From: Clostridiales bacterium
GTDB taxonomy: Bacteria > Bacillota > Clostridia > Clostridiales > Caloramatoraceae
Length of the DNA: 21,306 bases
NCBI GenBank assembly: GCA_026416355.1
Contig: JAOAFH010000096.1
Coordinates: 1 to 21,306 of the forward strand
Direction: 5' to 3'
Shown: positions 1-5,851 of the stretch, piece after piece
Numbering within the stretch: position 1 is the first letter of the stretch
Layout: each line of letters starts with the position of its first letter
Notes under the pieces: model-generated
Told to the model about the DNA's origin: nothing
The model's database searches: none
What the model saw: the letters and a program-made list of their open reading frames with translations, nothing else
Translations under genes and position numbers: made by a program

Positions 1-1
1 C

Positions 2-742
2 ATTAACACAATTATGCCCTATATTCAAGAATACTTAGATAAAATTAGAATATATTATGACCAAATAGACCCAAGTATAGTAGTTAAAATACAAGAGCAA
101 ATTACAAAACTTGCTTATACAAGTTTAGATATATCAATGGCAATATTTAATAAGCTTGTATCACTAGCATTAAAACTTCCTGTAATGGTTTTAATTTTAT
201 TTGTTTCTTTACTTTCATCCTACTTTTTTTCAAGGGATATGCTTCATTTTAGAAGCTCAATACTTAATATATTTACCAAAGAAGGTAAAGAGAAATTTAG
301 TAGTTTTATAAGAGAACTTTCAAAATCGCTTGTAAACTATGCACGTGCATATTCATTTATTGTATTTTTAACTTTTCTAGAAACATTAATAGGTTTTAGC
401 ATTTTAAACATAAAATATGCACTTTTATTAAGTATAGTAGCTGCTATATTTGATGTATTGCCTATATTAGGGGTTGGCGCTGTTTATTCTATTTTAGCTA
501 TAATATATATATCACTTAAACAATATACAATAGCAATAGGCCTTCTGGTTCTTTATTTAATAGTTACAGTTATTAGACAAATTCTTGAACCAAAACTTTT
601 ATCAACTTCTCTAGGATTACACCCTGTTGCAGTACTTGCATCAATATTTATAGGAATAAAAGCATATGGTTTTTTAGGAATGATATATTTATTGTTTTTA
701 ATGGTTTTTTATAACATTCTTAAAAAAATTAATGCATTATAG
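2..742 (+). CDS. ytvI: AI-2E/YtvI-family sporulation membrane protein (5' truncated)
   Basis: This is the C-terminal part of a polytopic membrane protein of the AI-2E transporter superfamily. The frame is open to the left edge, so the first visible ATG (position 14) is probably internal. About 245 residues are present against roughly 340-370 usual for the family, so about 100 N-terminal residues are missing. Hydrophobic segments follow a basic region. The family landmarks are DVLPILGVGAV at about two-thirds of the visible protein and the conserved RQILEPKLLS...GLHPV motif before the last two membrane segments. The close match of this C-terminus to the YtvI subgroup suggests a sporulation membrane protein; its substrate is unknown. 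It runs plus-strand, against the leftward replication fork. The stop codon lies 6 nt before a 14-bp hairpin that separates it from yyaC. The superfamily is certain; the YtvI assignment is likely but not proven. Confidence 0.8.
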   Translation: MNTIMPYIQEYLDKIRIYYDQIDPSIVVKIQEQITKLAYTSLDISMAIFNKLVSLALKLPVMVLILFVSLLSSYFFSRDMLHFRSSILNIFTKEGKEKFSSFIRELSKSLVNYARAYSFIVFLTFLETLIGFSILNIKYALLLSIVAAIFDVLPILGVGAVYSILAIIYISLKQYTIAIGLLVLYLIVTVIRQILEPKLLSTSLGLHPVAVLASIFIGIKAYGFLGMIYLLFLMVFYNILKKINAL

Positions 743-748
743 GAATAT

Positions 749-797
749 AAAACCTCCCATTTGGATAAACTTAGATTAAAGATAAATGGGAGGTTTT
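749..797 (+). promoter_or_regulatory. 14-bp hairpin sequestering the yyaC ribosome-binding site; terminator-like
   Basis: The arm at 749-762 (AAAACCTCCCATTT) is perfectly complementary to 784-797 (AAATGGGAGGTTTT), with a 21-nt loop. The 3' arm contains GGGAGG (788-793), the Shine-Dalgarno of yyaC, and ends in a short U-rich run. In a transcript coming from ytvI the ribosome-binding site would be paired. It may act as a terminator, a translation block, or both. The pairing is seen directly; the function is inferred. Confidence 0.7.
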
Positions 798-800
798 ATT

Positions 801-1382
801 ATGCCTTTTGATAATAAAATTTATTTTTCAACCAACATTGAAAAACCCAATGCCAGTTATCTTCTTGGAAATAAACTGACTGAACTTTTAATAAAACACA
901 ATGCTGATTATAAAAGCATTGTTATCTTTTGTATTGGAACTGATAGATGCACAGGCGACTCACTTGGTCCTTTAACTGGTCATCAGCTAAGTAAACTTAG
1001 AATGTTTAAAAATGTCACTATATACGGAACTCTTGAAAATCCAATTCACGCCAAAAACCTTGAAGAATATTATGAGCTAGTAAATTCCACATATATAAAC
1101 CCATTTATCATCGCCATAGATGCCTCATTAGGAAAAGCCGAAAATATCGGAAATATTAATATTATTGAAGGGCCCGTTTATCCTGGTGCAGGTGTAAATA
1201 AAAAACTTCAGCCAGTTGGAGATATTAGTCTAACAGGCATTGTTAACACCTCTGGATTTATGGAATTTATGGTTCTTCAAAATACCCGTCTTAGTATTGT
1301 TATGAAAATGGCTGAAGTTATAAGCAGTAGTTTATATATTTCATTAAAACGAATTCAATCACCGGATATAGCCTATTTTTAA
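801..1382 (+). CDS. yyaC: Spore protease YyaC-family protein
   Basis: A 193-residue protein of the YyaC family, which is restricted to spore formers and has the fold of hydrogenase-maturation/GPR-type proteases. The family signature IGTDRCTGDSLGP lies at about residues 45-57, followed by AIDASLG near the middle and a glycine-rich GPVYPGAGV segment. It probably acts in the sporulating cell; the exact substrate is not established here. I chose ATG 801 because GGGAGG at 788-793 is 7 nt upstream. An in-frame ATG at 786 overlaps that ribosome-binding site and would have none of its own. The ribosome-binding site is the 3' arm of a perfect hairpin. The stop codon overlaps the end of the convergent ykuS-like gene by 4 nt. 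In Bacillus subtilis yyaC is also close to the spo0J-soj locus, so the neighbourhood supports the call. Confidence 0.88.
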   Translation: MPFDNKIYFSTNIEKPNASYLLGNKLTELLIKHNADYKSIVIFCIGTDRCTGDSLGPLTGHQLSKLRMFKNVTIYGTLENPIHAKNLEEYYELVNSTYINPFIIAIDASLGKAENIGNINIIEGPVYPGAGVNKKLQPVGDISLTGIVNTSGFMEFMVLQNTRLSIVMKMAEVISSSLYISLKRIQSPDIAYF

Positions 1383-1633
1383 AACAATGGAGAATATGTC
1401 CTGTTATTAATAGCATATAATATTTCGTTTAAACTTTTATTATCAGCATTTATAAGCAAAGTTCCCCTTTCAGCAGCATCTATACTATTGGTCATGTTGC
1501 TCATTTTAGTATCTCTTCCGCTGTAAATATAAACATCTGAAGCTTTTTTGTCACTAAACTTATGAACAGTATATCCTAGGCTTTCTAAATTGAGCATTAA
1601 TTCTTTTAAATTATCTTGAACGCTTATTATCAT
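1379..1633 (-). CDS. YkuS/UPF0180-like small protein
   Basis: An 84-residue soluble protein with the pattern of the UPF0180 (YkuS) family: an N-terminal VQDNLKELMLNLESLGYTV segment, a central YSGRDTKMSNM (family members have a similar TGQD-type motif) and LLINADNKSLNEILYAINNR at the end. The family has no established function. The start ATG at 1633 is preceded by AGGAGG (minus strand, 1651-1646) at a rather long 12-nt spacing, and that site lies in the 3' arm of a 16-bp hairpin. The gene follows DUF4446 on the same strand and its end overlaps yyaC tail to tail. No separate promoter is evident in the 49 nt before it, so it probably depends on read-through from the parB-DUF4446 transcript or on a promoter inside DUF4446. 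The assignment rests on pattern recognition. Confidence 0.7.
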   Translation of the reverse strand: MIISVQDNLKELMLNLESLGYTVHKFSDKKASDVYIYSGRDTKMSNMTNSIDAAERGTLLINADNKSLNEILYAINNRTYSPLF

Positions 1634-1638
1634 AAAAC

Positions 1639-1680
1639 AAAAACACCTCCTGAGTTTATTATTCCTCAGAAGGTGTTTTT
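1639..1680 (-). terminator. 16-bp hairpin between DUF4446 and the YkuS-like gene, with that gene's ribosome-binding site in the 3' arm
   Basis: Read on the minus strand, 1680-1665 pairs with 1654-1639 over 16 bp around a 10-nt loop, followed by a U-rich tract. The only non-Watson-Crick position is a G.U pair, which in plus-strand RNA would be an A.C mismatch. This argues that the minus-strand RNA is the selected form. The 3' arm contains CTCAGGAGGTG, whose AGGAGG is the Shine-Dalgarno of the downstream gene. The structure begins 2 nt after the DUF4446 stop codon. Confidence 0.75.
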
Positions 1681-1682
1681 TA

Positions 1683-2177
1683 TTACTTCATAGCTATGCT
1701 TAAGGCTTGTTTTTCCTCATCTGATAAATCATATTTTGATATTCCATTTTCAATTGGTTTTGCAAATGTAGTACATTCACTTCTTCCAAACAATCCTGTT
1801 ATAACAACACCATCATTTTTATCATCTAGTAATGCTATTGAAAAACTCAAATCACTTCCAACATCATCAAACGCTCTGTATCTGATTATTCCTACCTTTT
1901 GTATGCAGCTTTTTAATCTTTCATCAACATCCTTATAAAGAGCATCTACTTCATTAACTCTTTCTAATGCTTTATCTATGTTGTCTGTGTAGTTTGTTAT
2001 TAATTCCTCTAAATTTTTGTTATTGTTTCCCTTCATTAACTTTCTGTATCTTTTTTCTACTCTGTTTAGTTCTACTCTGTTTAGTATTTCTAAAAGAAGA
2101 ACAATAATTAAAAGAACTAGAATACCCATATTAATAAACAATCCATAGTTTTCAAAAGTACTTTTTATAAAGTCCAT
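1683..2177 (-). CDS. DUF4446 family membrane-anchored protein
   Basis: A 164-residue protein with one N-terminal membrane segment (about residues 13-33), a charged helical, coiled-coil-like middle (about 35-90) and a conserved C-terminal domain containing VGIIRYRAFDDVGSDLSFS, GVVITGLFGR and a KPIENGISKYDLS-type ending. That is the hallmark of DUF4446, a family of unknown function commonly next to parB in Clostridia. The domain probably faces the cytoplasm. The start at 2177 has AGGGG 10 nt upstream. Just after the membrane segment the DNA carries a perfect 15-bp tandem duplication that repeats NRVEL. Only 44 bp containing parS separate it from parB, so it is probably transcribed with parA-parB. 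A chromosome-related role is only suggested by position. Confidence 0.85.
   Translation of the reverse strand: MDFIKSTFENYGLFINMGILVLLIIVLLLEILNRVELNRVEKRYRKLMKGNNNKNLEELITNYTDNIDKALERVNEVDALYKDVDERLKSCIQKVGIIRYRAFDDVGSDLSFSIALLDDKNDGVVITGLFGRSECTTFAKPIENGISKYDLSDEEKQALSIAMK
2056..2085. repeat. Perfect 15-bp tandem duplication inside the DUF4446 gene
   Basis: TCTACTCTGTTTAGT occurs twice head to tail (2056-2070 and 2071-2085). It keeps the reading frame and gives NRVEL-NRVE immediately after the membrane segment, where an extra helical turn or so should be tolerated. Confidence 0.9.
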
Positions 2178-2205
2178 ATCTAATCAACCCCTATTCTTAA
2201 TTTAA

Positions 2206-2235
2206 TGTTTCACGTGAAACATTATATGTGAAACA
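2206..2235. other. parS: parS centromere site with an adjacent half-site
   Basis: Positions 2206-2221 read TGTTTCACGTGAAACA, a perfect 16-bp palindrome matching the parS consensus bound by ParB/Spo0J. It abuts the parB stop codon (2224-2222). A second half-site, GTGAAACA at 2228-2235, repeats the right half exactly 14 bp away, inside the last codons of parB. In B. subtilis, ParB loads at parS, spreads as a CTP-dependent clamp and recruits SMC to organise the origin; the same role is inferred here. Confidence 0.95.
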
Positions 2236-3070
2236 AATCTATTATCCTCTGTAAATCATCATCACTGTAATATTCTATCTCAATTTTTCCTTTTTTTCTA
2301 CCCTTATTAATACTAACCTTTGTTCCTAATACACTCTTTAATCTTTCTTCTATATCTTTTATATATATGTCCTTTGATTCAGTTTTTTGTTTTTCAGTTT
2401 TTTTATTGCCAAGCGATTGAATAAGTTTTTCTGTTTGTCTAACATTTAAACCATCATTTACAACTTTAATTGCAACCTCATATTGAAGGTCCTTATCATC
2501 TATTCCGGCAATTATTTTACCATGACCTTCTGTTATATCTTGATTAAGTATCATATCAATTACTCTATTATCAAGTGTAAGTAATCTCATGCTGTTTGTT
2601 ATGGCTGGTCTTGATTTACCAACCCTTTTTGAAAGTTCCTCTTGTGTAAGTCCAAATTCATTAATAAGCTTTTTATATGCTAAGGCCTCTTCAATTGGAT
2701 TTAAATCTTCTCTTTGTATATTTTCAATAAGGGATATTTCCATTGTTTCTTTATCAGATAGTTCTTTTTCAATTATAGGAACTTTTTTAAGTCCTGCAAG
2801 CCTTGCAGCTCTCCATCTTCTCTCTCCTGCAATTATTCTATAATATTCCCCTTCTCTTTTAACTAATATAGGTTGAATTATTCCATGTTCCTTAATTGAT
2901 TGTGCAAGCTGTTCTATTTTTTCTAAATCAAAACTTTTTCTTGGTTGTTCTTCATTAGGACTAATTTCATTTATGTCAACCTCTTTTATTCCCTCATTAA
3001 CCTGTACTTCTTCCTTATCAGGTATTAACGCACCTAATCCTTTACCTAATGCGCTTTTTTTAGCAACCAT
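2222..3070 (-). CDS. parB: Chromosome partitioning protein ParB/Spo0J
   Basis: A 282-residue ParB-family CTPase and DNA clamp. It binds parS, spreads on the origin region and loads condensin; with ParA it regulates segregation and, in Bacillus, initiation and sporulation. The N-terminus has LGKGLGALIP, the ParA-stimulating segment. The CTP-binding region contains AGERRWRA and LIENIQRE, followed by a helix-turn-helix (TQEELSKRVGKSRPAITNS) and a C-terminal dimerisation domain. Residues in the specificity region (SRPAITNS, EGHGK) are of the ParB rather than the Noc type. ATG 3070 is the start because AAGGAGG is 9 nt upstream; the in-frame TTG at 3076 would be only 3 nt from that site. It starts 2 nt after the parA stop, so the two are co-translated. 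The last codons carry half of a parS motif. Confidence 0.95.
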   Translation of the reverse strand: MVAKKSALGKGLGALIPDKEEVQVNEGIKEVDINEISPNEEQPRKSFDLEKIEQLAQSIKEHGIIQPILVKREGEYYRIIAGERRWRAARLAGLKKVPIIEKELSDKETMEISLIENIQREDLNPIEEALAYKKLINEFGLTQEELSKRVGKSRPAITNSMRLLTLDNRVIDMILNQDITEGHGKIIAGIDDKDLQYEVAIKVVNDGLNVRQTEKLIQSLGNKKTEKQKTESKDIYIKDIEERLKSVLGTKVSINKGRKKGKIEIEYYSDDDLQRIIDLFHI

Positions 3071-3072
3071 AA

Positions 3073-3840
3073 TCAATATCCTCCTTCATCGTATTCTAGA
3101 AATTCCTTTGCCAGTTCTTGATATGCCTCTGCTCCTCTAGAATTTTTATCATAAAGCATTATAGGTACTCCATGGCTTGGTGCCTCAGCTAGCTTTACAT
3201 TTCTAGGAACGATTGTAGTGTATACTTTTCCTTTAAAATACTTTTTGGCCTCTTCAACAACTTCAATAGATAGATTAGTTCTACCATCAAACATGCTCAT
3301 AACAACACCCTGTATTTCAAGATTGTTATTAAGGCTCTTTTTAACAAGCTGAATTGTATTCATAAGCTGTCCTACACCTTCTAGAGCATAGAATTCACAT
3401 TGAATAGGAATTATAACGCTATCAGATGCTGTAAGAGCGTTTATAGATAAAAGCCCTAAAGATGGTGGACAATCTATAAATATATAATCAAAATCATCTT
3501 TCACTTTATATAAAGCATCCTTTAATTTGCTTTCTCTATTTATTTTTGCAGTTAATTCTATCTCTGCTCCAGCAAGTTCAACATTTGATGGAAGCAAATA
3601 AAGATTTTCATTTACTTCAACCATTGCCTTATTAGGCTCTACCCCCATTATAACATCATACATAGAATATTCTAGAGACTCCTTGTCAACACCAAACCCA
3701 CTAGTTGTATTTCCCTGCGGATCTATATCAACAGATAATATTTTCTTTCCAAAACTCGCAAGATATGCAGAAAGATTTATGCTAGTAGTTGTTTTACCTA
3801 CCCCGCCTTTTTGATTAAAAATAGAAATAATTTTTCCCAT
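3073..3840 (-). CDS. parA: Chromosome partitioning ATPase ParA/Soj
   Basis: A 255-residue ParA/Soj (MinD/Mrp superfamily) ATPase. The deviant Walker A motif KGGVGKTT is at residues 11-18, with the signature lysine (K11). VDIDPQGN follows at 37-44 and Walker B FIDCPPSLG at about 121-129. The ATP-bound dimer binds DNA nonspecifically and interacts with ParB. In Bacillus it also controls DnaA activity, which is of note because oriC lies 8 kb away. The gene opens the parA-parB unit, with GGGGGTG upstream of the ATG. The divergent GDT1 gene starts 91 bp away, so the shared gap must hold both promoters; neither stands out clearly. Confidence 0.95.
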   Translation of the reverse strand: MGKIISIFNQKGGVGKTTTSINLSAYLASFGKKILSVDIDPQGNTTSGFGVDKESLEYSMYDVIMGVEPNKAMVEVNENLYLLPSNVELAGAEIELTAKINRESKLKDALYKVKDDFDYIFIDCPPSLGLLSINALTASDSVIIPIQCEFYALEGVGQLMNTIQLVKKSLNNNLEIQGVVMSMFDGRTNLSIEVVEEAKKYFKGKVYTTIVPRNVKLAEAPSHGVPIMLYDKNSRGAEAYQELAKEFLEYDEGGY

Positions 3841-3931
3841 CTAATTAACACCCCCATGTATAATCCTAAAGCTTTTATAATATATATTTTACAGTAATAA
3901 TTAATTTGATTAAATAGTTTTGGAGGAAATT

Positions 3932-4201
3932 ATGATAAAATTAATTTTTTCTACATTTATTACTGTTTTTTTAGCTGAACTAGGAGACAAAACTCAACTT
4001 GCTACAATGATTCTTGCGGCAAATTCAAAACAAAAAATATATGTACTTATAGGTTCTAGTCTTGCCCTAGTATGTTCTTCTATATTAGCGGTAATACTAG
4101 GTGATATAATAAATAAACTTATTCCATCTGAATATATTCAAAAGGGAGCCGCAATAGCCTTTATAACTATAGGTATTTTACTACTTTTCAACAAAATATA
4201 A
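3932..4201 (+). CDS. Half-size TMEM165/GDT1 (UPF0016) family transporter
   Basis: An 89-residue hydrophobic protein carrying one copy of the family motif ELGDKT (residues 16-21) in its first membrane segment, then two further membrane segments. GDT1/UPF0016 proteins are cation transporters, with Mn2+ or Ca2+ reported for members, and usually have two such repeats in about 200 residues. A single-repeat protein would need to assemble as a homo- or hetero-oligomer. No partner gene is in view. ATG 3932 is preceded by TGGAGG at a 5-nt spacing; the in-frame TTG at 3920 overlaps that ribosome-binding site and is rejected. The gene is plus-strand, divergent from parA and convergent with noc, and ends in a strong terminator. 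Family is secure; substrate is not visible. Confidence 0.85.
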   Translation: MIKLIFSTFITVFLAELGDKTQLATMILAANSKQKIYVLIGSSLALVCSSILAVILGDIINKLIPSEYIQKGAAIAFITIGILLLFNKI

Positions 4202-4219
4202 AAGGCCTTTCGGCCTTTT
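4200..4219. terminator. Terminator shared by the GDT1 gene and noc
   Basis: AAAAGGCC / GGCCTTTT form an 8-bp stem with a TTTC loop. Its plus-strand 3' arm ends in a U-run, and the 5' arm gives U residues on the minus strand. The site lies between two convergent genes and could act in both directions. Confidence 0.8.
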
Positions 4220-4253
4220 ACATCTTTTGTCTCTTTTCTCACACTTTTTGCAA

Positions 4254-5042
4254 TCACTTTTTTGGTATTCTCACAACAATCTCCATATATTCATCATGTT
4301 CTTTTTGTTTATACTCAGCCTCTATACCATTTTTCTCCATTATTTGTTTTATGGTATTTGTAATTATTTTTGGATTTATATTCCATTTGTACTTATTTTT
4401 CTTCTTATTTGTATCTTCTTTACTTTCTTGTATTTTTTCTAAATATTTTTCAACTAATTCCTCAGTCTTTTTTACATTTAGTCCTTTTTCAATTATTTCA
4501 TCTATTATCTTTTTTTGTAAATTTTCATCTTCTATCTTTAAAAGCGCTCTAGCATGTCTTTCTGTAAGTCCTTCACTTATAAGCCTTGATTTAACTTCAT
4601 CAGAAAGCTTTAATATTCTAAGTTTGTTAGCTATTGTTGATTGTTTTTTGCCTATTCTAACAGCAAGTTCTTCTTGAGTAAACCCATGTTCTTTAATTAA
4701 ATTATAATATCCTTCTGCCTCTTCTACAAAGTTCAAGTCCTCTCTTTGTAGGTTTTCAATCATTGCAAGCACAGCCGATTCAGTATCTGTTATATCAACA
4801 ACTATAGCAGGAATTTCAGTTAATCCTGCTAGCTGGGAAGCCCTAAGCCTTCTCTCTCCAGCAACAAGTTCGAATGTATCCTCTTCACGTCTCCTTACAC
4901 TTATTGGTTGAAGAACTCCAAATTCTCTAATTGATTCAGAAAGTTCAAGTAGAGCATCTTGATTAAATGTCTTCCTTGGCTGATATACATTCTGTCTTAT
5001 TTTGTTTATAGGTATTTGAATTATCTCCTTTTCAGCCCTCAT
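4254..5042 (-). CDS. noc: Nucleoid occlusion protein Noc (ParB paralogue)
   Basis: A 262-residue ParB-like CTPase assigned to Noc, which binds dispersed NBS sites and blocks division over the nucleoid. It has VYQPRKTF near the start, CTP-binding AGERRLRA and MIENLQRE, and a helix-turn-helix TQEELAVRIGKKQSTIANKL. The QSTIANK and ERHARAL stretches carry the Gln/Lys/Arg residues typical of Noc where ParB has Arg, Thr/Ser and Gly; the C-terminus VRIPKK is also Noc-like. It follows rsmG, as in B. subtilis. ATG 5042 has AAGGG 9 nt upstream; the ATG at 5051 touches that sequence and would have no spacing. From either start the protein lacks the roughly 15-25 residue amphipathic N-terminal extension of Bacillus Noc. 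No NBS-like ATTTCCCGGGAAAT was noticed in the window. Confidence 0.9.
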   Translation of the reverse strand: MRAEKEIIQIPINKIRQNVYQPRKTFNQDALLELSESIREFGVLQPISVRRREEDTFELVAGERRLRASQLAGLTEIPAIVVDITDTESAVLAMIENLQREDLNFVEEAEGYYNLIKEHGFTQEELAVRIGKKQSTIANKLRILKLSDEVKSRLISEGLTERHARALLKIEDENLQKKIIDEIIEKGLNVKKTEELVEKYLEKIQESKEDTNKKKNKYKWNINPKIITNTIKQIMEKNGIEAEYKQKEHDEYMEIVVRIPKK

Positions 5043-5128
5043 GGTCACCATCCCTTAATCTTTGTTAATCTCATAAAGTATTATTTCGATATATTTTTAT
5101 AAATTCCTTCACATTCATAAATAAATCG

Positions 5129-5848
5129 TTATTTTATTGGTTTTTTCTCAATCTGAGCTGGTTTTCTTGGATATTTTTTGTCAGTTGTTTTTACTTTATC
5201 TACTATAACTAAGTTGTGCTTTAACTCTTCCCCTAATATTTCTGTTTCAACTATATCCTTCAATTTTCCACCTAATGTTCCTATTGCATTTCTTGCTTCA
5301 TTAACTTCATCATACACCGATGGTCCCTTTAATGCAATAAATTTACCTCCAACTTTAACATAAGGCATACAATATTCACTTAATACTGTCATGTTTGCAA
5401 CTGCCCTTGCTGTTGCAATATCAAACTTTTCTCTAAAATCTTCTTTTCTTGCCATATCCTCTGCACGTCCATGAACTGCAGTTATTCCTTTAAGTCCAAG
5501 CTTTTCAATTACATCATTTAGAAAATTAATTCTTTTGTTTAGTGAATCAAGTAAAACTACCTCAACATTTTCTTTAATTATTTTTATAGGAATGCCTGGA
5601 AATCCTGCTCCTGTTCCAACGTCTATAACCCTTATACCATCATTTATAGCACCACTTTTTACTATTGCTATTGAATCGATAAAATGCTTTTTAATAATTC
5701 CTTCATCTTCTGTGATTGCTGTTAAGTTTATCTTTTCATTCCATTCCTTTAATAGCTCTTTATACATCATAAACTGCTCAATTTGCTTTTCACTAAGCTC
5801 TACACCATATACTTTAGCACCTTCATAAAGCATTTCCCTTATATCCAT
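5129..5848 (-). CDS. rsmG: 16S rRNA (guanine-N7) methyltransferase RsmG (GidB)
   Basis: A 239-residue class I methyltransferase. RsmG uses S-adenosylmethionine to methylate N7 of a guanine in the 530 loop of 16S rRNA (G527 in E. coli numbering); loss gives low-level streptomycin resistance in several bacteria. The SAM-binding motif VIDVGTGAGFPG is at residues 74-85, LTAITEDEGIIKKHFIDS at about 42-59, and the family's TARAVANMTVLSEY segment follows in the middle. Length is normal. The start is 3 nt after the mnmG stop, with a GGGAGAG ribosome-binding site inside mnmG, so translation is probably coupled. The 86 bp to noc contain no terminator that I can see. Confidence 0.96.
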   Translation of the reverse strand: MDIREMLYEGAKVYGVELSEKQIEQFMMYKELLKEWNEKINLTAITEDEGIIKKHFIDSIAIVKSGAINDGIRVIDVGTGAGFPGIPIKIIKENVEVVLLDSLNKRINFLNDVIEKLGLKGITAVHGRAEDMARKEDFREKFDIATARAVANMTVLSEYCMPYVKVGGKFIALKGPSVYDEVNEARNAIGTLGGKLKDIVETEILGEELKHNLVIVDKVKTTDKKYPRKPAQIEKKPIK

Positions 5849-5851
5849 ATA

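Noticed and set aside
2..742. ytvI as a genuinely truncated pseudogene
   Set aside because: The frame is open right to the window edge, so the missing N-terminus is most simply outside the window.
3071..3076. TTG at 3076 as the parB start
   Set aside because: It is only 3 nt from AAGGAGG, while ATG 3070 has a normal 9-nt spacing and matches family N-termini.
4227..4677. Plus-strand open frames rich in Phe, Ser and Leu opposite noc
   Set aside because: They are antisense shadows of a Lys/Glu-rich gene, with no ribosome-binding sites or recognisable domains; similar antisense frames opposite gyrA, gyrB, mnmE and rsmG were dismissed for the same reason.
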